Positions 37,385 through 45,776 of a stretch of 64,000 nucleotides of DNA are shown piece after piece (the first letter of the stretch is position 1; every line of letters begins with the position of its first letter). The stretch covers positions 12,844-76,843 of the forward strand of contig CAZDRI010000004.1 of NCBI GenBank assembly GCA_964508055.1, given 5' to 3'. The notes beneath the pieces were generated by a model. It did no database searches and had not been told where the DNA came from. It saw only the letters and a program-made list of their open reading frames with translations. This stretch comes from CAZDRI01 sp964508055. GTDB taxonomy: Bacteria > Pseudomonadota > Gammaproteobacteria > PS1 > Pseudothioglobaceae. The position numbers and the translations under genes are program-made.

Positions 37385-38126
37385 AGCTAAAAAAAGATTT
37401 GGTCAAAATTTTCTTATTGATAACTATGTCATAAATAAAATTATTAATGACATGCAACTTAAAAATAGTGATGAAGTATATGAAATAGGACCAGGTCTGG
37501 GCGCTCTAACAAAACATATTATTGAGAAAGTAGCAAAATTAACAATAATTGAAATTGATTTTAACTTAGCCAATAATTTTAAAAGTTGGCAAGATGATAA
37601 ATTAACAATTCACTCAGGTGACGCTTTGAAATATGATTTTAGTAAATCTAATAATAGCCGCATTGTTGGTAATTTACCTTACAATATATCAACCCCACTA
37701 CTTTTTCATTTAATGAAATATGTGGATAATATTAAAGATATGACTTTTATGCTTCAAAAAGAAGTAGTAGAGAGGATAATATCAAAGCCTAACAATAAAG
37801 TCTATGGTCGTTTAAGCGTAATTATGCAAATGTCTTTTGATGTTAAAATGCTTTTTAAAGTACCTGCTGAAGCATTTAAACCTATGCCGAAAGTTGAGTC
37901 TGCCATAATATATCTAAAACCTAAAACAAAAATCACAGGTTTTAATTATGATTATTTTGCTATGATTGTAAAAGAAAGCTTTTCAAAAAGAAGGAAAACT
38001 TTAAGAAACTGTTTAAAATCAATTATCAACCAAAATGATACTAATATAGATTTATCTAAAAGAGCTGAAATGTTAGATGTTAATGATTTTATAATTTTAA
38101 CTAATGATTATGAAAAAACAATTTAA
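37371..38126 (+). CDS. ksgA: 16S rRNA (adenine1518/1519-N6)-dimethyltransferase
   Basis: The 251-residue protein has KKRFGQNFLIDNYVINKI, SAM motif EIGPGLGALTKHI (near 43), the catalytic NLPYNISTPLLFH (NLPY, near 100) and SFSKRRKTLRNCLK in the C-terminal domain. It dimethylates two adjacent adenines near the 3' end of 16S rRNA during small-subunit maturation. It starts inside the last codons of pdxA, so the two are coupled, and it is followed 22 bp later by apaH. Confidence 0.95.
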   Translation: MQKYKAKKRFGQNFLIDNYVINKIINDMQLKNSDEVYEIGPGLGALTKHIIEKVAKLTIIEIDFNLANNFKSWQDDKLTIHSGDALKYDFSKSNNSRIVGNLPYNISTPLLFHLMKYVDNIKDMTFMLQKEVVERIISKPNNKVYGRLSVIMQMSFDVKMLFKVPAEAFKPMPKVESAIIYLKPKTKITGFNYDYFAMIVKESFSKRRKTLRNCLKSIINQNDTNIDLSKRAEMLDVNDFIILTNDYEKTI

Positions 38127-38148
38127 ATAATCAAACCTGAATAAGATA

Positions 38149-38946
38149 ATGGCTGATTATGCAATTGGTGATGTTCAAGGTTGCTTTTACTCACTACAGA
38201 ACTTATTAAAAACTATAAACTTTTCAGAAGATAAAGATAGATTATTCTTTCTAGGAGATGTAGTAAACAGAGGTAAAGATTCTTTAAAAACATTAAGGTT
38301 TATCAGAAACTTAAAAGATAATGCTAACATGACTTTAGGTAACCATGATTTTCATCTAATAGTGTGTACTCTAACTAAAAGAAAAGCAAATGCAAAAGAT
38401 ACTTTTAATGAAATATTTGCTGCTAAAGATAAATTAGAATTGATAGACTTCTTATTACAAAAACCTTTGATTATTGAACATAAAAATGATTTATTAGTGC
38501 ATGCGGGCATTCCTCCTCAGTGGAATAAAACTGAAGTTTTGAATCATGCTAATGAAGTGGAAAACGAGCTTAAAAGTGAAAACCTAAGTTACTTTCTTGA
38601 TAATATTTATGAGAATGAACCAAGTAGTTGGTCTAATAATTTAGAAGGTATTTATCGTTATCGTTATATTGTTAATGCACTACTGAGAATAAGGTATTGT
38701 ACCGAAAGTGGAGACTTAGATTTTAATAATAAATTAAACATAGATAAAACCCCAAAAGGATATAAAGCTTGGTTTTTATATGAAACAAGAAAAACAAAAA
38801 ATAATAATATTTTATTTGGACACTGGTCAACTTTAAGAGATATAAATATAAAAAATATATACCCATTAGATACTGGATGTATATGGGATGGTAGTTTAAC
38901 AGCTGTTAGATTAGCAGATAAAAAAGTATTTTCAGTCAAATGTTAG
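38149..38946 (+). CDS. apaH: Bis(5'-nucleosyl)-tetraphosphatase, symmetrical
   Basis: The 265-residue metallophosphatase has YAIGDVQGCFYSL (GDxxG, near 4), GDVVNRGKDSL (GDxxxRG), LGNHDFHL (GNHD) and LLVHAGIPPQW (HAGI). It hydrolyses Ap4A to ADP. It is the last gene of pdxA-ksgA-apaH; apaG is missing here. A decayed copy of its first 130 bp lies at 41238-41370 in the same orientation, beyond the aldehyde dehydrogenase/DUF779 pair. Confidence 0.93.
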   Translation: MADYAIGDVQGCFYSLQNLLKTINFSEDKDRLFFLGDVVNRGKDSLKTLRFIRNLKDNANMTLGNHDFHLIVCTLTKRKANAKDTFNEIFAAKDKLELIDFLLQKPLIIEHKNDLLVHAGIPPQWNKTEVLNHANEVENELKSENLSYFLDNIYENEPSSWSNNLEGIYRYRYIVNALLRIRYCTESGDLDFNNKLNIDKTPKGYKAWFLYETRKTKNNNILFGHWSTLRDINIKNIYPLDTGCIWDGSLTAVRLADKKVFSVKC

Positions 38947-39299
38947 TTTTAAAAATACAATGCCGAAATTTATACAATATCCATATATTTTGGCTAAAAG
39001 TTTGAAATGTGTAGATTAAATAAAATAGCTCAATAATGCAAAGGCTTCAGTACCATAAATTAAGAACTCTACATTTAGAATAAACTTCTTCTATGGCAAA
39101 AATCTCCTATTAAACAAATTAAAATAAACGAAAAAAAGTGCGAAATGTATTAGAGGCATACATAAACTTGCATACAATGTTTTTTTTTGGTACAGTTGTT
39201 AACATATTCATATATAAAAAAAAGTAATATAAGGGGAATAAATTCTAATTAGATATATCATCTATTTTAAATAATAATAAAATCAAGGAGAATAAAATT
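38947..39299. other. Intergenic region upstream of the aldehyde dehydrogenase
   Basis: These 353 bp contain no convincing coding frame. Visible items are a T9 tract (39180-39188), a GCATACAT/GCATACAAT pair of near-repeats (39157-39180) and a good AAGGAG ribosome site just before 39300. The region must hold the promoter for the dehydrogenase. I looked for a sigma-54 type -24/-12 element and found none. Confidence 0.5.
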
Positions 39300-40796
39300 A
39301 TGCAATGTGAAAAACCAAAATTTGAAAGTCAGTATGAAAACTATATTGGAGGTAAATGGGTAGCACCTGTTGATGGTGAATATTTTGAAGATACTTCACC
39401 AGTAGATGGCAGTGTTATTACTAGAATTCCAAAATCAAATGCTAAAGATATTGATTTAGCAGTTGCAGCAGCAAATAAAGCTGCGCCAAGTTGGGGTAAA
39501 ACATCTGCTGGTGAGCGTAGTGCTATACTACTTAAGATTGCAGATAGAATTGAAGAAAATCTCGAAAAAATCGCATTAGTAGAAACTTGGGATAATGGTA
39601 AAGCTATTAGAGAAACTATGGCAGCTGATATTCCATTATCTATTGACCATTTTCGTTATTTTGCAGGTGTTATTCGCTCAGAAGCCGGTGAAGTTGCGGA
39701 CCTTGATGCAACTACTGTTTCAATGGAAGTCCACGAACCATTAGGTGCTGTAGGACAAATTATTCCTTGGAACTTTCCGATTCTTATGGCTACTTGGAAA
39801 TTAGCTCCAGCATTAGCTGCAGGAAACTGTGTTGTGTTAAAACCCGCCGAACAAACACCTGCTTCAATTTTAGTAGTAATGAAGTTAATTGAGGATTTAT
39901 TACCAAAAGGAGTAATAAACATAGTAAACGGCTTTGGGCCTGAGGCAGGCAAGCCACTTGCTACACACCCTGATATTAAGAAAGTTGCATTTACTGGTGA
40001 AACCACAACTGGTCGTTTAATTATGCAATATGCTTCTGAAAATATTATCCCTGTGACCTTAGAATTAGGCGGTAAATCACCAAATATTTTCTTTGATAGT
40101 GTTATGGCACAAGATGATAATTTTTTAGATAAAGCAGTTGAAGGTTTAGTTTTATTTGCTTTTAATCAAGGTGAAGTTTGTACTTGTCCATCTAGAGCTT
40201 TAATTCAAGAAAATATTTATGATGAATTTATGGAGCGTTGCATAAAGCGCATTGAAGCTATTACTATGGGTAATACCCTTGATAGCGATACTATGATGGG
40301 CGCTCAGGCTTCAAATGAGCAATATGAAAAAATTCTTAATTATATTGATGTTGGAAAACAAGAAGGTGCAGAAGTATTAACTGGCGGAGAAGCCTATAAT
40401 AATGAAACTTTTCCTAATGGTTATTACATTAAACCTACTGTATTTAAAGGTCATAACAAAATGCGCATCTTTCAAGAAGAAATCTTTGGTCCAGTGCTAA
40501 GTGTGACAACATTCAAAGATGAAGCCGAAGCTTTAGAAATTGCTAATGACACCTTATATGGATTAGGAGCAGGTGTTTGGACTCGTGATATTCATCAAAT
40601 GCAAACATTTGCCAGAGGTATTGAAGCTGGTCGTGTTTGGTGTAATTGTTATCATGCTTACCCAGCTCATGCTTCATTTGGTGGTTACAAAAAATCTGGT
40701 ATTGGAAGAGAAACTCATAAAATGATGTTAAACCATTATCGTCATACTAAGAATATCTTAATATCTTATGAGAAAAATAAGTTAGGATTCTTTTAA
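39300..40796 (+). CDS. Aldehyde dehydrogenase (ExaC/AldB type)
   Basis: The 498-residue NAD(P)-dependent enzyme has IIPWNFPILMATWKLAPALAAGN (near 154), KPAEQTPAS, the catalytic glutamate in LELGGKSPN (Glu255) and the nucleophile in FNQGEVCTCPSRA (Cys294), plus EEIFGPVLSV. The CTC-type active site and FPNGYYIKPTVF match acetaldehyde/long-chain aldehyde dehydrogenases of the ExaC group. AAGGAG precedes the ATG. The adjacent DUF779 gene is a common partner of such enzymes. Base composition is slightly richer in G and C than neighbouring genes by eye. Confidence 0.93.
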   Translation: MQCEKPKFESQYENYIGGKWVAPVDGEYFEDTSPVDGSVITRIPKSNAKDIDLAVAAANKAAPSWGKTSAGERSAILLKIADRIEENLEKIALVETWDNGKAIRETMAADIPLSIDHFRYFAGVIRSEAGEVADLDATTVSMEVHEPLGAVGQIIPWNFPILMATWKLAPALAAGNCVVLKPAEQTPASILVVMKLIEDLLPKGVINIVNGFGPEAGKPLATHPDIKKVAFTGETTTGRLIMQYASENIIPVTLELGGKSPNIFFDSVMAQDDNFLDKAVEGLVLFAFNQGEVCTCPSRALIQENIYDEFMERCIKRIEAITMGNTLDSDTMMGAQASNEQYEKILNYIDVGKQEGAEVLTGGEAYNNETFPNGYYIKPTVFKGHNKMRIFQEEIFGPVLSVTTFKDEAEALEIANDTLYGLGAGVWTRDIHQMQTFARGIEAGRVWCNCYHAYPAHASFGGYKKSGIGRETHKMMLNHYRHTKNILISYEKNKLGFF

Positions 40797-40814
40797 GAAC
40801 TAACTCCTTATATT

Positions 40815-40850
40815 AAGGCGGTTATTCTAATTGACCGCCTTTTTATTTTT
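40815..40850 (+). terminator. Terminator after the aldehyde dehydrogenase
   Basis: AAGGCGGT (40815-40822) pairs with ACCGCCTT (40834-40841), followed by a T-rich run. The DUF779 gene starts 9 bp after it, so its expression needs read-through or its own promoter. Confidence 0.85.
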
Positions 40851-40858
40851 TTTAATAT

Positions 40859-41227
40859 ATGTACATAGAAAGAGTAATAGCTACTCAAAAAGCAAAAGAT
40901 GTTATTGATAAATTACGCACACAGCATGGTGAACTTATGTTTCATCAAAGCGGTGGCTGTTGCGATGGCAGTGCTCCTATGTGTTTTGCAAAAGGTGATT
41001 TCTTAATTGGTTCAAGAGATGTGTGTTTAGGTGAAATTCAAGGTTGTAAATTTTATATGGCATCAGATCAATTTGAATATTATAAGAATATGCAGATAAC
41101 TATTGATGCATCAAAGGGCATAGGATCTAGCTTTTCTTTAGAAATTCCGCTTGGGTTGAGATTTATAGCAATTTCAAGAATATTTACCGACGAAGAGTTA
41201 AAGAAACTAAGACCCATTAATATGTAG
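40859..41227 (+). CDS. DUF779 family protein
   Basis: The 122-residue protein has HGELMFHQSGGCCDGSAPMCF near 22-42, with the paired cysteines and GSAPMC that define the family, then RDVCLGEIQGCKFYMASDQFEYY and GSSFSLEIPLGLRFIAISRIF. DUF779 proteins are typically encoded next to aldehyde dehydrogenases, as here; the Cys cluster suggests metal or thiol chemistry but no activity is established. No strong ribosome site is seen, and a terminator separates it from the dehydrogenase. Confidence 0.85.
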   Translation: MYIERVIATQKAKDVIDKLRTQHGELMFHQSGGCCDGSAPMCFAKGDFLIGSRDVCLGEIQGCKFYMASDQFEYYKNMQITIDASKGIGSSFSLEIPLGLRFIAISRIFTDEELKKLRPINM

Positions 41228-41237
41228 TCTAATTTAA

Positions 41238-41370
41238 ATAAGATAATTGATTGTGCAACTGGTGATTTTCAAGACTGCCTTTGCTCACAACAGAACTTAT
41301 TAAAAACTATAAACTTTTCAAAAGATAAAAATAGATTGTTTTTTCTAGGAGATGTAGTTTTAAAAACATT
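41238..41370 (+). pseudogene. Decayed copy of the apaH 5' end
   Basis: The sequence matches 38141-38305 (apaH start) with shared runs such as AACTTATTAAAAACTATAAA and TTTCTAGGAGATGTAGT. The start codon is lost (ATGG to TTGA with a small deletion), the GGTGATGTTC motif is changed, and the copy skips the part encoding NRGKDS before ending at TTAAAAACATT. It stops 4 bp before the asnB 3' end. It lies in the same orientation as intact apaH, so the dehydrogenase/DUF779 pair is bracketed by direct repeats. Confidence 0.9.
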
Positions 41371-41374
41371 AATT

Positions 41375-43249
41375 TTAATTGTTTTCAAGCCACATTTGAA
41401 ACATTAACACCCCCCAAAGCTGATATTGCCAATTATTTTTAGTTGAGAGATGTTGCTGCCATTTACTAATAATTGGCTTGGGATTAAAGTAGTCTTTTAA
41501 TTTTTCTTCTTGTAATAAGTTTTCTGCCCAATCCCTCAATTCACTTCTAAGCCAGTATTCTATTGGTAGCGCAAAGCCCATTTTTGGTCTTTCTATTAAT
41601 TGTTTAGGAACAAGGTCATAAAGAATTTGCCTTAGTAGGTATTTACTTTGTTTATGTTTATAATGAATACCCAGTGGTATTTGGTATGATAATTCAATAA
41701 TTCTATGGTCAAGTAAAGGAGTTCTAGTTTCTAAGCTATGCACCATAGATGCCCTATCTGTTTTAGTTAAAATATCATCTGTTAAATATGTCTTTTGGTC
41801 ATTTAACATCATTTGCTCTACATTATTTATTTCTATATTTGCTAAATACTCACTACCACCTATGACTAAATCATTAGGATTTTGCCATTGTGATAGTAAG
41901 TTCTGATAGACATCGTTGTATGAACTGCTATTTAATACATTAGCTAATTTATGTAATTTATCCCCTAAATTTGGCTGATTAAATAGCTTAGCTAAAATAT
42001 TCCAATTATTAGCAGGTAAAAGTGTTAGTATTTTTTTTAAAATATTTTTTTGAAATACTGATAGTTTTTTAATTTTATGCCAAACTTTTGGCATATAAAA
42101 ATAGCGATTATAGCCACAAAAAAATTCATCACCACCATCACCTGATAATGCTACTGTTACTTTAGTTTTAGCTAATTTTGCTACTAAAAAACTAGGAATT
42201 TGAGAGCTATCTGCAAATGGTTCATCATAAATATTTGCAAGTTTTGGAATAACATCTAAGCAATCTTTTGCATTTAAATATAGTTCAGTATGCTTTGTGT
42301 TTAGATGATTAGCTATTTCTTTAGCATAATTAGCTTCATTGTATTGTTTGTCTTTAAAACCAATTGTAAATGTCTTTATTGGTTCATTTGAGTTACTTTT
42401 AGCCAGCGCAGCTACCAATGAAGAATCAACACCACCAGATAAAAACACCCCAAGCGGCACATCTGCAATCATCTTTTCAGCTATAGATTGCTTAAGTAAT
42501 GATTTTAATTGTTGTTTGGCTTCTATCTCATCGCTGATAATATTATCTTGCCCAAGATTATAAGAAGCATCAATTGACCAATAGCTATATTTTTCTTGTT
42601 GCCAATTATTATTTTTGTATTTTAATTTTAAATAATGGCCAGGTTCTAACTTATTAATATTTTTATAGATACTATAAGGACTTGGAATATAGTTATAACG
42701 AAGTAGTGAAGCTATAGAATTTCTGTCTATATCATTGATAAAATCTGGATGTTGTCTTATAGCTTTTAATTCTGAAGCGAATAAGAAACTTTTATTTTGC
42801 CAGCCATAATAAAGGGGTTTTTCCCCTACTCTATCTCTTGCTAAGATAATCTCTTGTTCTTTTTTATCGTATAAAGCAAATGCAAACATTCCTATAATTT
42901 TTGAAAGTGATTTATCTAAGCCCCAATTCTCTATAGCAGATAATAATACTTCTGTATCAGAATGCCCTGTAAAGTTGCAATTTAGCTCTTTTTTCAAGGT
43001 TTTAAAATTATAGATTTCACCGTTATATATAATAGTAAACCTTTTTGATTGTGACTGCATTGGTTGGTGACCATGTTTTGATAAATCTTGAATAGACAGC
43101 CTTTTATGCCCAAAAGCTAGACCAATTTTTTCTTCAAAAAAGTAACCTTCATCATCAGGACCTCTATGATGAAGAGTATTGGTCATTTTTTTTATAGTGA
43201 CCTTAGCTTTAATGTTTTTAGCTGTTATAAATCCAGTAATGCCGCACAT
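41375..43249 (-). CDS. asnB: Asparagine synthase (glutamine-hydrolysing)
   Basis: The 624-residue protein starts MCGITGF with the class II glutaminase cysteine at residue 2, followed by NTLHHRGPDDEGYF and NGEIYNF. The synthetase half has the ATP pyrophosphatase motif LSGGVDSS (near 270) and SGDGGDEFFCGYNRYF. It makes asparagine or amidates a sugar acid. It sits at the left end of the polysaccharide locus behind a terminator, as asnB homologues often do in O-antigen loci, so a role in glycan modification is possible. Confidence 0.9.
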   Translation of the reverse strand: MCGITGFITAKNIKAKVTIKKMTNTLHHRGPDDEGYFFEEKIGLAFGHKRLSIQDLSKHGHQPMQSQSKRFTIIYNGEIYNFKTLKKELNCNFTGHSDTEVLLSAIENWGLDKSLSKIIGMFAFALYDKKEQEIILARDRVGEKPLYYGWQNKSFLFASELKAIRQHPDFINDIDRNSIASLLRYNYIPSPYSIYKNINKLEPGHYLKLKYKNNNWQQEKYSYWSIDASYNLGQDNIISDEIEAKQQLKSLLKQSIAEKMIADVPLGVFLSGGVDSSLVAALAKSNSNEPIKTFTIGFKDKQYNEANYAKEIANHLNTKHTELYLNAKDCLDVIPKLANIYDEPFADSSQIPSFLVAKLAKTKVTVALSGDGGDEFFCGYNRYFYMPKVWHKIKKLSVFQKNILKKILTLLPANNWNILAKLFNQPNLGDKLHKLANVLNSSSYNDVYQNLLSQWQNPNDLVIGGSEYLANIEINNVEQMMLNDQKTYLTDDILTKTDRASMVHSLETRTPLLDHRIIELSYQIPLGIHYKHKQSKYLLRQILYDLVPKQLIERPKMGFALPIEYWLRSELRDWAENLLQEEKLKDYFNPKPIISKWQQHLSTKNNWQYQLWGVLMFQMWLENN

Positions 43250-43274
43250 GTTTTAAATAATCCAACATAGATAT

Positions 43275-43303
43275 AAAAAATGATGCTGCAAGCATCATTT
43301 TTT
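43275..43303 (-). terminator. Terminator between the sugar dehydrogenase gene and asnB
   Basis: AAAAAATGATGCT (43275-43287) and AGCATCATTTTTT (43291-43303) are perfect arms around a GCA loop. On the minus strand it lies 24 bp after the TviB-like stop and ends the transcript before asnB. Confidence 0.85.
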
Positions 43304-43327
43304 AGTGAATTTGAAATAGTTTTAATA

Positions 43328-44596
43328 TTATAATCGCCCATCAACTTCGTTTTTATTATAAATATGCTTGACATCATAAATAACTTGATTTTCTTTAGTG
43401 AAGGACTTTATTTTATTTATTGATAGTTTTTTAAATGCATCATGAGCAACGGCTAAAATAATGCCGTTATAATGATTTTTCTGAGGTTTTTTAATTAAAT
43501 CTAAACCGTATTCTTGCTTAGCCTCTGAACTATCAGCTAGAGGTTCAAATACATCCACTGTTATTTTATATTTTTTTAATTCATTTATGATATCTATAAC
43601 GCGAGTGTTGCGTAAATCAGGACAGTTTTCTTTAAATGTTAAACCCATTATTAATACTTTACTAGTAGCAATGATGTTACCTTTTTGAGCCATAAGTTTA
43701 ATAAACTGCTCAACTATATAACGCCCCATATTATCATTAGTTCTACGCCCTGCTAATATAAGACTGGGGTGATAACCAATAGCTTGAGCTTTATGAGTTA
43801 AATAATATGGATCAACTCCAATACAATGTCCTCCAACTAAGCCTGGAGTAAAGTTTAAAAAATTCCACTTAGTTGCAGCTGCTTTTAGAACAGCTTCGGT
43901 GTCTATATTCATTTTATTAAAAATCATTGCAAGCTCATTTATAAGGGCAATATTTAAATCTCTTTGAGTGTTTTCTATTACTTTTGCTGCTTCTGCTACT
44001 TTTATACTTTCAGCTTTATGAGTGCCGGCAATGATGATGCTTTTATATAACTTATCTATAAAATCAGCAATTTCAGGTGTTGAACCAGAAGTTACTTTTT
44101 TAATATTAATAATACGATGTTTTTTATCACCAGGATTGATTCTTTCAGGAGAATATCCAACATAAAAATCTTTATTAAATTTTAATCCGGATAATTCTAA
44201 AATAGGCACACAATCTTCTTCAGTTGCTCCTGGATATACAGTAGATTCATAAATTACAATATCACCTTTTTTTAGAATCTTAGAGAGCATTTTGCTTGAC
44301 TTTATTAAAGGCGTTAAATCAGGCCTTTTATAGTCATCTATTGGAGTTGGAACAGTTACTATAAAAACATTGCAATTCTTTATATCTTTTAAAGCATGGG
44401 TGTATTTTAAATTTTTTGCTTGTTTTAACTCTCCATGATTTACCTCTAAGGTGGAATCTTTGCCTTGTTTTAACTCTGAAATTCTGTCTTTCGCAATATC
44501 AAAACCAATAGTCTTATATTTTTTACCAAACTCCACAGCTAGTGGTAAGCCTACATAACCAAGACCTATCAATCCTATTTTTATTTTATTAATCAT
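43328..44596 (-). CDS. tviB: UDP-N-acetylglucosamine 6-dehydrogenase-like (TviB/VipA family)
   Basis: The 422-residue nucleotide-sugar dehydrogenase has an N-terminal Rossmann loop GLIGLGYVGLPLA (8-20), TVPTPID, YESTVYPGATEE, and the catalytic cysteine in GLVGGHCIGVDPYYL (Cys258), then the C-terminal LIMGLTFKENCPDLRNTRV. The GHCIGVDPYYL form is typical of the VipA/TviB and WbpA group that oxidises UDP-HexNAc to the uronic acid, rather than of UDP-glucose dehydrogenase. Exact substrate is inference. It overlaps the preceding Bax-like gene by 8 bp. Confidence 0.87.
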   Translation of the reverse strand: MINKIKIGLIGLGYVGLPLAVEFGKKYKTIGFDIAKDRISELKQGKDSTLEVNHGELKQAKNLKYTHALKDIKNCNVFIVTVPTPIDDYKRPDLTPLIKSSKMLSKILKKGDIVIYESTVYPGATEEDCVPILELSGLKFNKDFYVGYSPERINPGDKKHRIINIKKVTSGSTPEIADFIDKLYKSIIIAGTHKAESIKVAEAAKVIENTQRDLNIALINELAMIFNKMNIDTEAVLKAAATKWNFLNFTPGLVGGHCIGVDPYYLTHKAQAIGYHPSLILAGRRTNDNMGRYIVEQFIKLMAQKGNIIATSKVLIMGLTFKENCPDLRNTRVIDIINELKKYKITVDVFEPLADSSEAKQEYGLDLIKKPQKNHYNGIILAVAHDAFKKLSINKIKSFTKENQVIYDVKHIYNKNEVDGRL

Positions 44597-45329
44597 ATAT
44601 GTGTAAATTATTTTTTTTTATAATTGATTTTAATGAATTTACATACTTGTTTTCTATGCCTGAATATCTAAGCAATCCTTCGGCTAGCTTGAAACCATTT
44701 AAACTGTTTTTTTCTTTTCTTAATTTAGCTCTTATTTTTCTAAAGTCATTATATGCCCAATGGCTATTTAAATTATGCATATAATATCTAATTGCATCTT
44801 GCAAGGAATAAAATTTAGCTACTTCATGTTTTTTTTTATCGTCTCTATTTTCAGGAACTACACCACAACCTTTTTTAAAACACCATATTCCAAAAAAATT
44901 ATAATATTTTTTTGAAAAACGAGATCTGCCCCACCCAGATTCAGTTGCTGCTTGTGCCAATGCAAGTGAAGTTGGAATAATATCTATTTTTTCTAATAGT
45001 TCATCTATCAACTCAGAATTTGTGTTTTTTATTTTGTATTTTTTTTTTAATTTATCTAGCATATATTTGTCTGCTTGAGATAAAAAACTTTTGTTTTTAA
45101 GATGTAGTACTCTTTTTCTAAGCTCTAATAAATATACATTTTCTTTTTCTATTCCTGGTCTTACATATTCAATAAAAGCTTTTTTCCTTTCATTCACATT
45201 TTCTATTAATTCAAACTCTGGTATATCAGGATTGTATATCCAAAAATCAAAAGCTTGTATTTCAGCATTTACATAAATAAATAATGTAAATATGATTGTA
45301 ATTAAGGAAACTCTATATATTTTAACCAT
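44589..45329 (-). CDS. bax: Bax-like peptidoglycan glucosaminidase
   Basis: The 246-residue protein has an N-terminal hydrophobic signal (SLITIIFTLFIYVNA), then IPTSLALAQAATESGWGRSRFSKKYYNFFGIWCFKKGCG, the glucosaminidase-family core with the catalytic glutamate in ATESGWG, and KFYSLQDAIRYYMHNLNSHWAY. It would cleave peptidoglycan glycan strands in the periplasm. Its location within the polysaccharide locus, overlapping tviB, is unusual for a cell-wall hydrolase. Confidence 0.88.
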   Translation of the reverse strand: MVKIYRVSLITIIFTLFIYVNAEIQAFDFWIYNPDIPEFELIENVNERKKAFIEYVRPGIEKENVYLLELRKRVLHLKNKSFLSQADKYMLDKLKKKYKIKNTNSELIDELLEKIDIIPTSLALAQAATESGWGRSRFSKKYYNFFGIWCFKKGCGVVPENRDDKKKHEVAKFYSLQDAIRYYMHNLNSHWAYNDFRKIRAKLRKEKNSLNGFKLAEGLLRYSGIENKYVNSLKSIIKKNNLHIYD

Positions 45330-45362
45330 AGCTCTTTTATTAAAGAAAAATAAAGTTAAATT

Positions 45363-45596
45363 CTAAAATTTAAATATTCTTTTTAAGATTATACTGGCAG
45401 CCAAAAATAATATCAGCATAAGTACTGACCAATAAGTTAATACTAAGCGCATTTGTACATCAATCATAATAGCAATTAATAAGAAATAACCATTTAACAT
45501 AACTGGTAAGATGAATGAAGAGAAATCTATAGCTGTTATTTTTTTACTATTCTTAAAACTTTTAAAAATTTTTAAAACACCATAAATAAACTGTCG
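45363..45596 (-). pseudogene. Membrane-protein remnant (C-terminal helices)
   Basis: The minus strand stays open from a TAG at 45597 to a TAG at 45363. It reads KKITAIDFSSFILPVMLNGY, FLLIAIMIDVQMRL and WSVLMLILFLAASIILKRIF: two convincing transmembrane helices at the end of a protein. No start codon with a ribosome site precedes it. A third helix-like stretch (KITMAIILLATVYLW) lies upstream in another frame, so the gene appears frameshifted or truncated. The family is not recognised; a polysaccharide-related membrane protein would suit the location. Confidence 0.4.
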
Positions 45597-45621
45597 CTAA
45601 TAATATTATAGCCATTGTTAT

Positions 45622-45648
45622 TTTTGCAAGTTTTGCAAATTTTGCATG
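45622..45648. repeat. Three tandem 9-bp units (TTTTGCAAG type)
   Basis: Three adjacent nonamers TTTTGCAAG, TTTTGCAAA and TTTTGCATG are seen. On the minus strand one frame reads AKFAKLAKI, matching the upstream part of the membrane-protein remnant, so this may be relict coding repeat rather than a binding-site array. Confidence 0.5.
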
Positions 45649-45776
45649 TGATTTAATAACATTAAAAAAAAGGTCATGACAACTTAAGCATGTTTAAAAG
45701 TATGCTAAAGTATTGTTATGAAAGTAAAAAACAAATATAAAAATATAAGAATTGAATAGCATATATTTATATTCTA

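Noticed and set aside
39180..39230. Possible sigma-54 promoter upstream of the aldehyde dehydrogenase (TTGGTAC)
   Set aside because: The required GC element at the correct spacing is missing.
45661..45677. ATG followed by a run of eight T residues as a slippage switch for the membrane remnant
   Set aside because: Even with the run length altered, the downstream frame meets another stop near 45570, so a single slip does not restore a protein.
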